NCBI RefSeq assembly: GCF_030253575.1 | Contig: NC_080557.1 | Location: forward strand, 44,344,501-44,408,500 | Direction: 5' to 3' | Source: Rhododendron vialii | Lineage: Eukaryota > Streptophyta > Magnoliopsida > Ericales > Ericaceae | Length of the DNA: 64,000 nt | Shown here: positions 1-11,677 of the stretch, piece after piece | Layout: the number at the start of each line of letters is the position of its first letter | Numbering within the stretch: position 1 is the first letter of the stretch | Position numbers and translations under genes: made by a program | Notes under the pieces: generated by a model | Seen by the model: the letters and a program-made list of their open reading frames with translations, nothing else | What the model was told of the DNA's origin: nothing | The model's database searches: none

Positions 1-492
1 ATTAAAAAAATCACACAATTCAACGGTCAAAAAATTTCTCGGCACAGACGCACACGAGTTTTCCGAACAGATGAGGTCTGACCCAAAACACACATAAGAA
101 AATAAGAAAACCTTGTCTTCGAGGTAGCTTCACTACTGTCTTTACGTGAACCTTTTCTCTTCTTTTTTTCAGGTGGAAACTTAAAAGTAAAAGTCGTCCC
201 TTCCAATTGGTCCCATTGGAAATTAATTAAAGTCTAGTCTTCATGGCGACCGAGCTGTTAGTCCAATTCCAACAACGAACAGAATGGGGCTTTGCTAATC
301 CATATGTAGAAAGAAATTCCTGAATCTCTGATTGATTGGTTTAAATACTGGACTTCACTGCGTTAAAACCGGACTTGTTCAGTTTTTTCCTTTCTCACCA
401 ATCGTCAAAGAGGATCAAATCGAGGTTCTAAATACCATACTGTCTAGAATGCCAATTTTTCGACTAGTACAGCAGCTACCGGTAGTAAGATA
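1..492. other. Left edge, no gene recognised
   Basis: AT-rich sequence with only short open frames of poor composition. I recognise no exon, RNA gene or transposon end. Sequence similar to unit 2 begins at about 493, so this stretch lies just outside the tandem duplication. Confidence 0.5.
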
Positions 493-957
493 TCGGATAC
501 CGTTTCCGATTTGTTACTATTGGTGTTCTTTCCCACATCGAAGAATTTAATATAGCATATGCATCTATCAAAAGAAAAATAAATTAAAAAGCAGTCTTGT
601 ATTAATTAATTGATATTGACCGGTACTAGCAGATATTGACCGATACAGAAAGAGAAAAATAAATGGTAGCAGCGTAACAATAGCGGGAGTATAGAATTAC
701 ACGTAGCGAGTTTCGAGCGTAGCGGCCGTAAATTTTTAGCGCAAGTGATCGAAGTTGTGACTAGTGAGGTGTGTATATCCTCGAACCGCACAAAAAATGG
801 ATTACAAGGCAATTGGTCAACAAGCATGCAAATTTTGGTATCACTTGCATATGAAGTGTAACAACATTGGATGAACAAAAATCCGATACGTAGGGGCGTT
901 CCCATGTGCAAGTGTGCAACTTAACCGTTCTGGTTGAATTCTAAGGATCTTTCATTT

Positions 958-1127
958 GAGAATAAATTCTTTACACCGCCGGTGTAAACATTTGTTTCCT
1001 CCAAATCAATTGCATTGCGCCACGTCGCCATATTTTATTAATTGGGACCACTATTTTTCACGTGTCGCAATGCAATTGATTTGGAGGAAATAAATGTTTA
1101 CACCGGCGGTGTAAAGAATTTATTCGC
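958..1127. mobile_element. MULE-type MITE, 170 bp, 9-bp target duplication
   Basis: Arms of about 60 bp form a near-perfect inverted repeat starting GAGAATAAATTCTTTACACC on the left and, in reverse complement, GCGAATAAATTCTTTACACC on the right. The direct repeats CTTTCATTT at 949-957 and 1128-1136 are a 9-bp target duplication, which is typical of Mutator-like elements. Unit 2 has the empty site near 8870 (GGATCTTTCATT followed by the matching downstream sequence). It has no coding capacity. Confidence 0.9.
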
Positions 1128-2699
1128 CTTTCATTTACCTGATCGCTACAAAACAAAACCTTTTTTGAACTCTTGAAACGGAACAAAAGAAATTTTTAGA
1201 GGTTAAATATTAAGGTGGTTAAATGAAAATGAGTCATAGTTGAAGGGGATTTAATGTAATTTTCCCTAAAAATAAATTATATGCCTCTCGTGGAAATGCT
1301 TTTCCCATGCGTGGGATTATCCATTTTTTAATGAATCCTTAGTAATGGAATTTGGATCCTCGTCTGCATTCACAGATTGCCTCATTTATTTCTGCCGCAC
1401 AGCCCAAAAAGTGATCCGACAAAAGTCCTCGTTGGTTTTGAAATTTTATTTATAAGTAATGAGTGCAGAAAAAAATAAAATAATAATTGACAATAAAGAT
1501 ATAAAATGATTGAAAAGAAATATAAAGAAAAATAAAAATAATAATTAAAAATAATAATAATAAATAGTATAATTCAAAATAAAAAAATCCTTAAACGAAC
1601 AGAGTCTAGTCCGATATAGAAACGTGACACAATCTTTTTAATGCTTTGCAGAGCGTGTAAAAGACAAATTAAAGGTGGAAAATTCCAAAAAAGTGGCCAA
1701 AGCATGTTATAATGCTTCCCTGTCACTTGGCATGGGTTTGCCAACATTATAGTCGCTCATTGCGGCCTTGTTTTGCCAAAAGCTGATTTTAACCCCAATC
1801 TTCTAAACTCATACGAGTATCTACCGAATTGGGAGAGGTGCTGTCAGTTGTGCACACTCGGACCGTTAATCTCGGCAATTAATGGTTGATATATATTTTT
1901 TAATTTTGGCCGGTCATAAATGACTTTCATGGTAAAAGTTTTTTTTTTAATTTGGACCATTGATTGCCGAAATCAATGGTTCCAGATGCACACAACATGG
2001 TGTTCTACACCGTTGCACAACATCTGTAACGCCTCGAATTTTGGGTACGTTAAATAAACATTTTATTGATAGAATCAAATGGAGTCTGGCTCTTATTACA
2101 TCATAATTCTCATAAGAGTACTTTTAAACAAACAAGGAGGGAACTAGGGTTCCTAACTACTGCTCCGCTTCCTCCTCCATCCGGGCTAGCTCTTCGGCTC
2201 CAAAGGCCTCCAAGGTGTAAAGTTCACCCTGTTCAACTACAAAGTCTGACACATTATACCAGCGTCGCCACCGATATAATATGCCAGGGTCACCAAAAAG
2301 GCAACACCGTGAGCTACGAAAGCTCAATAGAAAAATTCTTACCCGCTAACCCATAACTTACAAACAACAGGTTATACTAAAACATCGATTTCCACATGAT
2401 ACGTGTATACACAGCTACAAAAGACAATATCAATAACACATCCGCAATCGTTATATAACTATCGTTGGTGTCCAAGATTCTTCGAGTTTCTCCTACGCAA
2501 CTCATCGTAGACCGTGTCTCCATTTTCCGTTTCTCAAAAACCAAATCAAAAATTCCCAAAATCCGTTTGTTTAACACACCCAACCTCGGTTCCGCCGTTT
2601 CGGGTTCCCGAGTATCCTCACAATGGTTTCGCCGTCCCGGGTTCCCATTGGCACACAAAACTTGCATTGGCTCCTCTCCGCGGATAACCAAGCCATATT

Positions 2700-2950
2700 A
2701 CCAATGAGGCTACCACGTCCGGCCGCATTGACAATCTTCACAATGGGCTACCAAGTCCGGCCACATTGTGGTTTTCACAATCCACGCAATGGGCTACCAA
2801 GTCCGGCCATATTACGAGTTTTCATACACACAACGGGCTACCAAGTCCGGCCACGTTGCAGTTTTCACAATCCACGGGATGGGCTACCACGTCCGGCCAC
2901 ATCGCGGGTTTTCATATACACAATGGACTACCAAGTCCGGCCACATTGCG
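2700..2950 (+). repeat. Six-copy tandem repeat inside the LTR-like element
   Basis: The core GGCTACCAAGTCCGGCC starts near 2708, 2746, 2792, 2836, 2882 and 2926. After the first interval the spacing alternates 46, 44, 46, 44, so the true unit is a 90-bp dimer with two alternating spacers (TTTTCACAATCCACG type and TTTTCATACACA type). The open frames across it are products of the repeat, not genes. Confidence 0.9.
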
Positions 2951-4006
2951 GTTTCAAAACACATCTCATCATTATCCACACCCTAGGTGTCATATTTCTA
3001 CTTTCTCGATTCTCGTGTTTCGTTACATGCAAAGACTCCGCGGTAAGACAAAAATAAGCATGAATCATTCTAACAAGATCATCCAATTCTATATTACTTA
3101 TCACGCTTAATCACCACTTATAGCATAACGCCACATGTACGGACGCCCTTGAAGTGTATCACTTATGCTTTATTCAAAGCACAACGCCACATGTACGGAT
3201 GCCTTTGGAGTGAAATCACTTATGCTTTATCACACCACAAATAATACAAGCAATTCATATACGCATTAATCATCTTAAAGATCAAAATACAAATACTTAT
3301 AAACAACGATAAGTTCTATCAATTTAAAACAACAACGTTATACTTGAGTAAGTAAATAGGAAGTAAGTAAGGATTTTCTTACCGTTCTTCTAGGCGGTAG
3401 TAACGGCTTACGGACGGTAATCGGCGGTCGGACGGAGTAACTTCCTACGGTATGCTTCCGGTAGCTTCAAAAGAGAAAGATTTCTCTCAAAACCTAATCT
3501 TGACTAACACTACTCTACTTTATGGATCGAAGGGTGGTCGAGTGGCGGCTTAGGTTGAGTTTCTTGAAGAACTCAAGAACACTCAAGAACAAAGTAAGAA
3601 CAAAAGAAAGAACAAAAAAAGAACACAATTTTTCTAGAGAGAGAAGTTGCTAGGTGAAGGTATGTGTTGAAATGCTTGGAATGGCTTGCTATTTATAGGC
3701 CAAGGCATGCCCTCTTCCTCTCTCCCAAGGCCGGCCCCCCTCTCTCTCTCTCTCTCCCTCAAATTTTGACACATGGCAAGCAATCTTGAAAGATCAAGGT
3801 CTAAATCCTAGGCTTGCATGGCTAAGATTTGTCCTTGAATGGATTATAGAAGATTTGGAGACAATGGTACAAGATTTTATTTTAAACAAAGCATAGAAGT
3901 ACAATGGAGAGTTATGTTTGGTTAGGAAGAAGATTTACCCAAGGATTTAAAAGATGTAGGAAAGATCATGGAAGATCAAGGAAGGTACAACCAATCTTCT
4001 TCTTCT

Positions 4007-4009
<3 letters not shown>

Positions 4010-4043
<34 letters not shown>

Positions 4044-4047
4044 CCCT

Positions 4048-4084
<37 letters not shown>
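4010..4084 (+). repeat. Compound microsatellite (CT)n-(AC)n
   Basis: (CT)16 at 4010-4041 is followed, after a short C-rich spacer, by (AC)17 at 4051-4084 and an (AT) run. It lies within the LTR-like element. Confidence 0.95.
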
Positions 4085-4099
<15 letters not shown>

Positions 4100-5392
4100 A
4101 ACAAGAAGAATAAGTAAAAAGTACCAAAGTACTAGATTTACCAAATCAAATACCCAATAAAGAATTTCAATAAGGCACATGTTCGATTTAAATAAATAAA
4201 CTAGTGTACTAATGTACTCTAGGAATATCAACTCCCTATTAAACTAATCCAATTGAGTACAAAACCCCAATAGAAAATAATAAAAGAGTACTTTTAAGAA
4301 TCTTAGGCCTTAAAGGCTACTAAGGCTAATAAATACTTTCATAATAAAATATTATATACTTTATCACATGGGGTTTAAGAAAAAGACTAATTTAATAAAC
4401 CCATGTACTTGTTGGAAAGATTAAGCCTTTTACCCAATGGATAATAAATTCTTTAACTTTTATTGTCCAATGGACAAAAGTTAAAAGGAAACTTTTATAT
4501 AATCAAAGTCCTTTAAAGCATGTGACAAAAGCCCTATATTTAAATATAGGTGTGGTACCAAGTACCTCAATTAAATAAAAAGGCTAGGATTCTCCCCATT
4601 AGTTTATAATAGAGTACAAGTACTAGTTTAATCAATAAAGTACTTTAGAAATCTAGGGTTTAGATATACCCCAATAGTTTAATGCATAAAATCACATGAA
4701 AAATCCATACTTGATTATTTTAAACAAACTTTGTACTTTGTTGGAAGATTTGGGCTATTACCCAATGGATAATAATTTCCCTAGCATGTAAAGACCAATG
4801 GATAAAAGAAATACAAGTACTTTTATGCTTAAAATAAGATTTGAAAAAACTATATGTACTTTTAGTCAAAAGCTTATTGTCCAATGGACAAAAAAATTAC
4901 CCTAGCATTATGAACCAATGGGTAAAGGCAAAAGTTTCAAAAGGTCCAAAAGGTTTATCTAGTAATTAGGTGAGTTGGTTGCTCGATTCCTCCAACTAGT
5001 CGGTTAGAAACCAACTAAATTGATCAAGTAGGGTTTCTAGTCGAGAGTTAAACAATGACCAAAATTTAACTACAACGAAAATTAACAAGAATCATATAGT
5101 CACTCAAGAGAAAATAAGTAATTCAAATAAAATTCAAATATTGAACGAAATTTTTATTGACCAAAATTCAGGGGCGTTACAGCATCATCCCTATTATGGG
5201 TAGACAGTACTGCTTATTATAATTTGATCGCTGAAGATGGTTTGTTCTCTTGGGATCTCAAAATATCTATTCTTCTTTCTATGCACGGTCTCAAGTAAAT
5301 TTATCTCTATTGATTACTCTAATTCTTCTATCTATTTTTTTTTCACTCATTACCTGAAAACCCTTGCTCAAAACTCATAGTATCAAAACAAA

Positions 5393-6638
5393 CACGTTGT
5401 TTTAATACTTACACTGAAATGTAAAATTTGTACCGAGAAGGGTTAAAATGTATTTCATTTTATAGATGTTTCCGTGATTGGTTTGAACTTTGCGTATAGG
5501 GGATTGCTTTGATGACCAACTTACACGCACCTCTATTAATTGCTGAAAGACCAGTCACACCTTCTACTAACAAGGGGTCTTACTTAAAGCTGAAACAAAA
5601 CTGTGTATAAACTGGATTCAAAAGCGATTACGAAATAAACAAATTAACCCTCTTACAAATCATGCATGTATGGCATTTTCTCATAAGGCAAAAATACCCT
5701 CTTACACGTTTTAATAATTACACTGAAATATAAAATTTGTACCGAGAAGGGTTAAAATGTATTTCATTTTATAGATGTTTCCGTGATTGGTTTGAACTTT
5801 GCATATATGGGATTGTTTTGATGATCAACTTACACGCGCACCTTGATTAATTCCTGAAAGACCAGTCACACTGTCTACTAACGAGGGGTCTTACTTAAAG
5901 CTGAAACAAAACTGTGTATAAACTGGATTCAAAAGCGATTACGAAATAAACAAGTTAACCCTCTTACAAATCATGCATGTATGGCATTTTCTCAGAGGCA
6001 AAAATACCCTCTTACACGTTGTTTTAATACTTACACTGAAATGTAAAATTTGTACCGAGAAGGGTTAAAATGTATTTCATTTTATAGATGTTTCCGTGAT
6101 TGGTTTGAACTTTGCATATAGGGGATTGCTTTGATGACCAACTTACACGCACGTCGATTAATTCCTGAAAAACCAGTCACACCGTCTACTAACGAGGGGT
6201 CTTATTTAAAGCTGGAACAAAACTGTGTATAAACTGGATTCAAAAGCGATTACGAAATAAACAAGTTAACCCTCTTACAAATCATGCATGTATGACATTT
6301 TCTCAAAAGGCAAAAATGCCCTCTTACACGTTGTTTTAATACTTACACTAAAATGTAAAATTTAATTTGTACCGAGAAGGGCTAAAATGTATGTCATTTT
6401 ATAGATGTTTCCGTGATTGGTTTGAACTTTGCATATATGGGATTGCTTTGATGACCAATTTACACGCACCTCGATTAATTCCTGAAAAACCAGTCACACC
6501 ATCTACTAACGAGGGGTCTTATTTAAAGTTGAAACAAAATATTGTATAAACTGAATTAAGAAGCGATTACGAAATAAACAAGTTTAACCCTCTTACAAGT
6601 CATGCATGTATGGCATTTTCTCAGAAGGCAAAAATATC
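5393..6638 (+). repeat. Four-copy tandem array, 311-bp monomer
   Basis: The monomer start ACACGTT is at about 5393, 5704, 6014 and 6325, giving spacings of 311, 310 and 311. Each copy carries GAAGGGTTAAAATG, ATGTTTCCGTGATTGG and AATCATGCATGTATG. Unit 2 has a single copy of this block (about 9846-10101, resuming at about 10689), so amplification happened in unit 1 after the duplication. A smaller 60-bp doublet containing GTCGAGGCAAAAACTC follows at about 6780-6900. Confidence 0.9.
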
Positions 6639-7711
6639 CTGGTATTGTTGTGGGGATGAGGTGGAAGTAAGTGAGACTCTCGACCTGATGACCCAACCTC
6701 GGTGCCCTAACCACTAGTTTGTTTGGCTGCTGTATGTGAGAGTCTCACAGTGAGATCAATGTCACGGTCTATTAAAAAGAGCTTGAAGTCGAGGCAAAAA
6801 CTCGTATGAATTGATCAGATATGAAAATGAGTAGCACGAGCTTAGTTGGAGTCGAGGCAAAAACTCGTATGAATTGACCCAACATGAAAATGGGTAGCAC
6901 ACAAGTGAGAGTGAAATCTCAAACTAAAGACTTCTTGAAGCTCCCAATTGTCAATTAACAACCGAGACCAAAGGTTTTGTAATCCTCTGTAGTATTTGGT
7001 TTGTCTGTCTTCAAGTGAAACAGAGAACTAGTCATACAGCTCCTGAACTAAAGCTCTGGATCACTGTGCATGTCTGCAGTTCCTTATTTAAATTGAGTTC
7101 ACGTTGTATCTTTTGCCTTCGGTATTTTTTATCAGAACTTATTTTTTGTAAATTTGTTGGGATTAATCGTTTGTCTTGACGAGAGGAATCAGAAAATAAA
7201 ACATAAGTTCAACAAAAATTCAGGATAGACGAACAAAATACCGAAACGAAAAATACAGAAACTATTAGCGCGAACTCATGTTTTCTTGAAAACATGTGGT
7301 CATCTACACTTCCTGCTTGGCAAAGGACCAGACATTTTACTCATGGTTTTTCAGGGAATTGAAGTACAGCATGATCGAAGATTTACATTGCTTGAGTGAA
7401 CTCAGATCAAGATATCTATTTTATGAGCTTCAACTACAAGAGCATTGAAGACAAAAAGCAATTCAAACTCATCATAACCAACCTTTAAAAGCTTCATCTA
7501 CAAAGATTTAACGCTTAAAAAGCAATTCTAAATTCTCATTAGTCCGGAGTCCTCGGTAATCAGGCCGTGTGCGTCTAGTGTTCACTTCTTAACATCCGCA
7601 AACTCAATCTAAGGTGGATCGACCTTCAAGCATTACCCTCGTCAAGTTTACGTTACATCATATCCCAGAAAAATTCATATTCGTAAGAGAAAAACCAAGA
7701 AAGGGTAACGA

Positions 7712-7904
7712 TCACGCATTATGCTTTGCAGAACCTGGTGGCAAGAAGGTTTCCCACCAGCCACTCTCATATTTTGGATACGGCGCCACCCATTTTTCTG
7801 GCTTCTCAAAATCTAGATCGACAGGATTATATGCCAATGCTTCTGCCAGGCTATCTGCTTCGAAGCTTTCTACTAGAACTCTATCCAGCCTTAACTTCAT
7901 GAAC
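7712..7904 (-). pseudogene. Second (distal) copy of YCF54 last exon
   Basis: This 193-nt exon copy encodes 63 residues starting FMKLRLDRV and ending ETFLPPGSAKHNA, followed by TGA. It is nearly identical to the exon at 11678-11870 (for example V for S, Y for S and G for C). The frame is open, so it is not obviously dead. It lies about 4 kb beyond the proximal copy's stop, and its acceptor side has been altered by the U6 insertion at 7908-7939. The G-phase acceptor CCAG at 7905-7908 is still present, but the original one now sits 44 bp upstream. It could be an alternative terminal exon or simply a relic; I favour relic. Confidence 0.8.
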
Positions 7905-7907
7905 CTG

Positions 7908-7939
7908 GTCCCTTCGGGGACATCCGATAAAATTGGAAC
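7908..7939 (+). pseudogene. U6 snRNA 5' fragment, tailless retropseudogene
   Basis: These 32 nt match the 5' end of plant U6 snRNA as I remember it, beginning GTCCCTTCGGGGACATCC and stopping after TTGGAAC. They are flanked by the direct repeat TTCATGAACCTG at 7896-7907 and 7940-7951. Unit 2 has only one copy of that repeat and no U6 sequence (11862-11873). There is no poly(A), no U6 3' half, and no upstream USE/TATA promoter. This looks like a target-primed insertion of 3'-truncated U6 RNA. Confidence 0.88.
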
Positions 7940-9019
7940 TTCATGAACCTGTTCAGCCACATAATCATGCATCAACTTTCGTGCTTGCTAAAATAAGGTT
8001 ACATACATTTAATCCTTTGTTTTGATCCTCGTGATCTTTTCCCTTCACAAATATCTCCATAAATCAATGATCTATACACAGCCAATGGATTCAGTTAAGT
8101 AAACTGGGACACTAGAAGCCTCTTTGCAAGAGTAAGTGATATAACGTCTTAAGTTTACAAGTGCATCTTTTTTCTTTTCAATAAGATGAACAGAGATGTG
8201 TATTCTCACAATCAGGAAACACAACAGGCATCTCACAAGGGTAAAACACACCACAGACCCCAGAAGAAGACAGACGAAGAAGAATTAGTGGATGCAATGG
8301 TCGATGAACTTTTCCTGAAATACCATAGTTTGTCTATATTTTAGCTACAATGCCCTTGCCCAGATTGCTTAACAGATGTTTGGTACATTTTCATTTTCCT
8401 TAGATACATTTTTTGCCTACTTTACGTGCTTTTAGTAAAATAAACAATAAGAAGTTAATCCGATACCGTTTCCTTTTTTTTACTATTAGTGTTATTTCCC
8501 ACATCAAAGAATTTAATATATATAGCATATGCATCTATGAAAAGAAAAATAAATTTAAAAGCAATCCGGTATTAATTAACTAGTACTAACCGGTACCAGC
8601 CGGTATTGACCGATACAGAAAGAGAAAAATAAATGGTAGTAGCATAACAATAGCGGGAGTATAGAATTACACGTAGTGAGTTTCCAGTGTAGCGGCTGTA
8701 AATTTTTAGCGCAAGTGATCGTAGTCGTGACTAGTGAGGTGTACATGCATGTATATCCTCGAACCGCACAAAAAATGGATTACAAGGCAATTGGTCAACA
8801 AGCATGCAAATTTTGGTATCACTTGCATATGAAGTGTAACAACATCGAATGAACAAAAATAAGGATCTTTCATTCTTACCCGATCGCTACAAAACAAAAC
8901 CTTTTTTGAACTCTTGAAACGGACCAAAAGAAATTTTTAGAGGTTATAAACATTAAGGTGGTTAAATGAAAATGAGTCATGGTTGAAGAGGGTTTAATGT
9001 AATTTTCACTAAAAATAAA

Positions 9020-9346
9020 GGGTGCCGCTATTCGCAACCCTTTATTTATTTTCTCCTATAGCCCACTACATTTCGGTAAATAGTTGTTGAAAATCATACA
9101 TAACATTTCGGTAAATAGCTGGTGAAAACAAAATTATATGAAGTAACTACATGTCGAAAATATGTTCAATTTTCGGTAAACAACTGCGGAACATACATTT
9201 TCGGTAAAAAACTGTTGAAAAAAATATTGTATTTTGGTAATTGGATGCTGAAAATATATCTCAATATCGGTAACTAACTGTCGAGTACAATTGAAAATTT
9301 TTAACAGGCTATGAGAGAAAATAAAGAGCTGCAAATAGTAGCTCCC
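9020..9346. mobile_element. MITE of 327 bp, 8-bp target duplication
   Basis: The left end GGGTGCCGCTATTCGCAACC and the right end (reverse complement GGGAGCTACTATTTGCAGCT) form imperfect TIRs that run on through TTTATT and TTTTCTC to ATAGCC, about 45 bp. AAAATAAA is present on both sides (9012-9019 and 9347-9354). Unit 1 has the uninterrupted site near 1268-1282. The 8-bp duplication suggests a hAT-type element. The interior is built of diverged copies of a TTTCGGTAAATAGCTGTTGAAA-like motif about 35 bp apart. Confidence 0.8.
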
Positions 9347-10100
9347 AAAATAAATTATAGTAGTGCCTCTCGTGGGAATGCTTTTCCCATGCGTGGGATT
9401 ATCGATTTTTTTAAATGAATCCTAAAGTAATGGAATTTAGATACTCGTCTGCATTCACAGATTGCCTCATTTTATTTCTGCGGCACAGCCCAAAAAGTGT
9501 TCCGACAATATGTGATTTAATTAGTCCGAGATAGAAACGTGACACAATGTTTTTTCATTGCTTTCCAAAGCATGAAAAGGACAAAATAATGAACCTGGGT
9601 AGGTGTTATGCACACTCGGACTGTTGATTTAGGTCCGTTGATTGTCGAAATTAACGGTTCGGATGCGCACAATATTGTGCTGTGCACCCCTGCACAGCAT
9701 CATTCTTACTATGGGTAGATGGTACTACTTATTATAATTTCATCTCTCTGTGTTCACGGTCTTTCTCTCTATTGATTACTCTAATCCTTGTATCTATTTA
9801 TCTTCGCTCATTACCTAAAAACCCTCATTCAAAACTCACATCAAAACAACCATGTTTTCTAAATACACCGAAATGTACTAAAATTTGTACCAAGAAGGGT
9901 TAAAATGTATTTTACAGATGTTTCCATGATTGGTTTGAACTTTGCATACAGGGGATTGTTTCTATGACCAGTTTACACGTGGTTCGATTAATTATTGAAA
10001 GACCAGTCCCATCATCTACTAAGGAGGGATCTCATTTCAAGTCAAAACAAAGCTCTATATAAACTGAATTCATAAGAGATTACAAAAGAAACAAACCCTC

Positions 10101-10688
10101 TAAGGCTGGAAGCAACTACCAATGAGAGACACTTTGAGCATAACCCATCTCATAGCTTATCTTCTTCTTCTTATTTTTTTTTTCCCTCTTTTTTACGAAC
10201 AAGATCAACCAGTGATATTAATACAAAAATAAAGTATAACGAAAACAGCAAAACAAAATACTACAACAACAACAACAAAACAAAAATAAAGAAAAGCCGC
10301 GTGAAACCAGACGCCGGAGCCAGACCCATCATCTCATAGCTTATCTTGAGCCCATTAACGTAGCAAGTAAGGGATTGGCTTTATCGTTCCGATCAAAAAT
10401 AAAAAAAACAAGAGGTGTTTATCACCCAGTTACCACCGCCAGCAAAAAGTTCTTTAGAATTTCGGGATTAGCCAAAATCCGCTGTAATCGGCCCAGACAC
10501 CCGATTATTTTAAAAAATATATCTTGAACCCTTTTTTCCCGAACTCATCTTGTAGCCATTTCAAACGTCAGTTTCTGGAAATAGTCAGTGGGCATTCGAT
10601 TAAGGAATAGCTCAAATCAAGAACCCCACAACTTAATCGATTAATTCTAGGCCTTCGTCTTTTGTGACGTGACAGTAGATTCACTGAC
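10101..10688. other. Unit-2-specific insert, unidentified
   Basis: Relative to unit 1, sequence continuity breaks between the CAAACCCTCT motif and ACAAATCATGCATG, with about 590 bp in between. It contains a T-rich run at about 10173-10195 and A-rich tracts, which could be the end of a retroelement in minus orientation. I see no coding frame or clear terminal repeats. Confidence 0.5.
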
Positions 10689-11677
10689 AAATCATGCATG
10701 TATAGCATTTCCTCAGAAGGCAAAAATATCCTGGCATTGTTGTGGGGATGAGGTGGAAGTAAGTGAGACTCTCGACCTGATGACCCAACCTCGGTGCCCT
10801 AACCACCAGTTTGGTTTGGCTGCGGTAAGTGAGACCAATGTTATGTCACGGTCCATTAACAAGAGCTTACTTGAAGTCGAGGCAAAAACTCATATAAATT
10901 GACCCGACATGGAAATTGGTAGCACGCGAGTGAGAGTGGAATCTCAAACTAAAGACTTCTTGAAGCTCCCAATCGTCAGTTGACTACCGAGAGCAAAGGT
11001 TTTGTAATCCTCTGTAGTATTTGGTTTGTCTGTCTTCAATTGAAACAGAGAACTAGTCAGAAAAGCTCTGGATCACTATGCAGAGCTCACGTTACATCTT
11101 TTGCCTTGGTATTTTTGACTAAAACTTACTTTTCATATTTTTGTTGAGATTAATCATTTGTCTTTACGAGAGGAATAGGAAAATAAAACATGAGTTCAAC
11201 AAAAATTCAGAAAAGACGAACAAAATACAAAAACTATTAGCGCGAACTCATGTTTTCTTGAAAACATGTGGTCATCTCCACTTCCTGCTCGGCAAAGGAC
11301 CAGACATTTTACTCTTGGTTTTTCAGGGAAAGTAAAGTATGGTCGAAGATTTACATTGCTTGAGTTAACTCAGATCAAGATATCTATTTTATGAGCTTCA
11401 ACTACAAGAGCATTCAAGACAAAAATCAATTCCAACTCATCATAACCAACTTTTAAAAGCTTCATCAACAAAGATTCAACGCTTAAAAAGCAATTCTAAA
11501 TTCTCATTAGTCCGCATAATCTCCTCAGTAATCTGGTTGTGTGCTTCTAGTATTCACTTCTTAACAACCGCTTACTCAATCTAAGGTGGATTGACCTTTA
11601 CGCATTACCCTCGTCAAGTTTACATTACATCCCAGAAAATTCATCTTCGTAAGAGAAAAACCAAGAAAGGATAACAA

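Larger units (their letters stand above)
2025..5181 (+). mobile_element. Large solo-LTR-like element, 3157 bp
   Basis: It starts TGTAACGCC and ends GGCGTTACA. The terminal inverted similarity runs on into GAATTTTGG, giving TG...CA ends of LTR type. Flanks ACATC (2020-2024) and GCATC (5182-5186) fit a 5-bp target duplication with one mismatch. Unit 2 shows the empty site at about 9696-9706 (CACAGCATCATTC). Inside are a tandem array, two microsatellites and a TATA-like CTATTTATAGG at 3689-3699, but no gag or pol frame and no second LTR in the window. A solo LTR of a Ty3/gypsy-type element is the best reading; a non-autonomous DNA element with about 20-bp TIRs is the alternative. Confidence 0.75.
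493..8458. repeat. Tandem segmental duplication, unit 1
   Basis: Direct repeat of the segment at 8459-12375. Matching landmarks include GATACCGTTTCC (about 497 and 8462), the block ending in AATGGATTACAAGGCAATTG (about 795 and 8776), the GAAGGGTTAAAATG block, and the YCF54 last exon with its 3' flank. Unit 1 ends with AATAAGAAGTTAA at 8458 and unit 2 follows at once. Unit 1 is longer because of the 3157-bp LTR-like element, the 170-bp MITE, amplification of a 311-bp block and smaller indels. Confidence 0.9.

Noticed and set aside
2066-3110. Several overlapping plus-strand frames of 70-144 aa
   Set aside because: They run through the tandem array of the LTR-like element and repeat the same words in all frames; products of the repeat.
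7908-7939. Functional U6 snRNA gene
   Set aside because: Only the first 32 nt of about 102 are present and there is no USE/TATA upstream.
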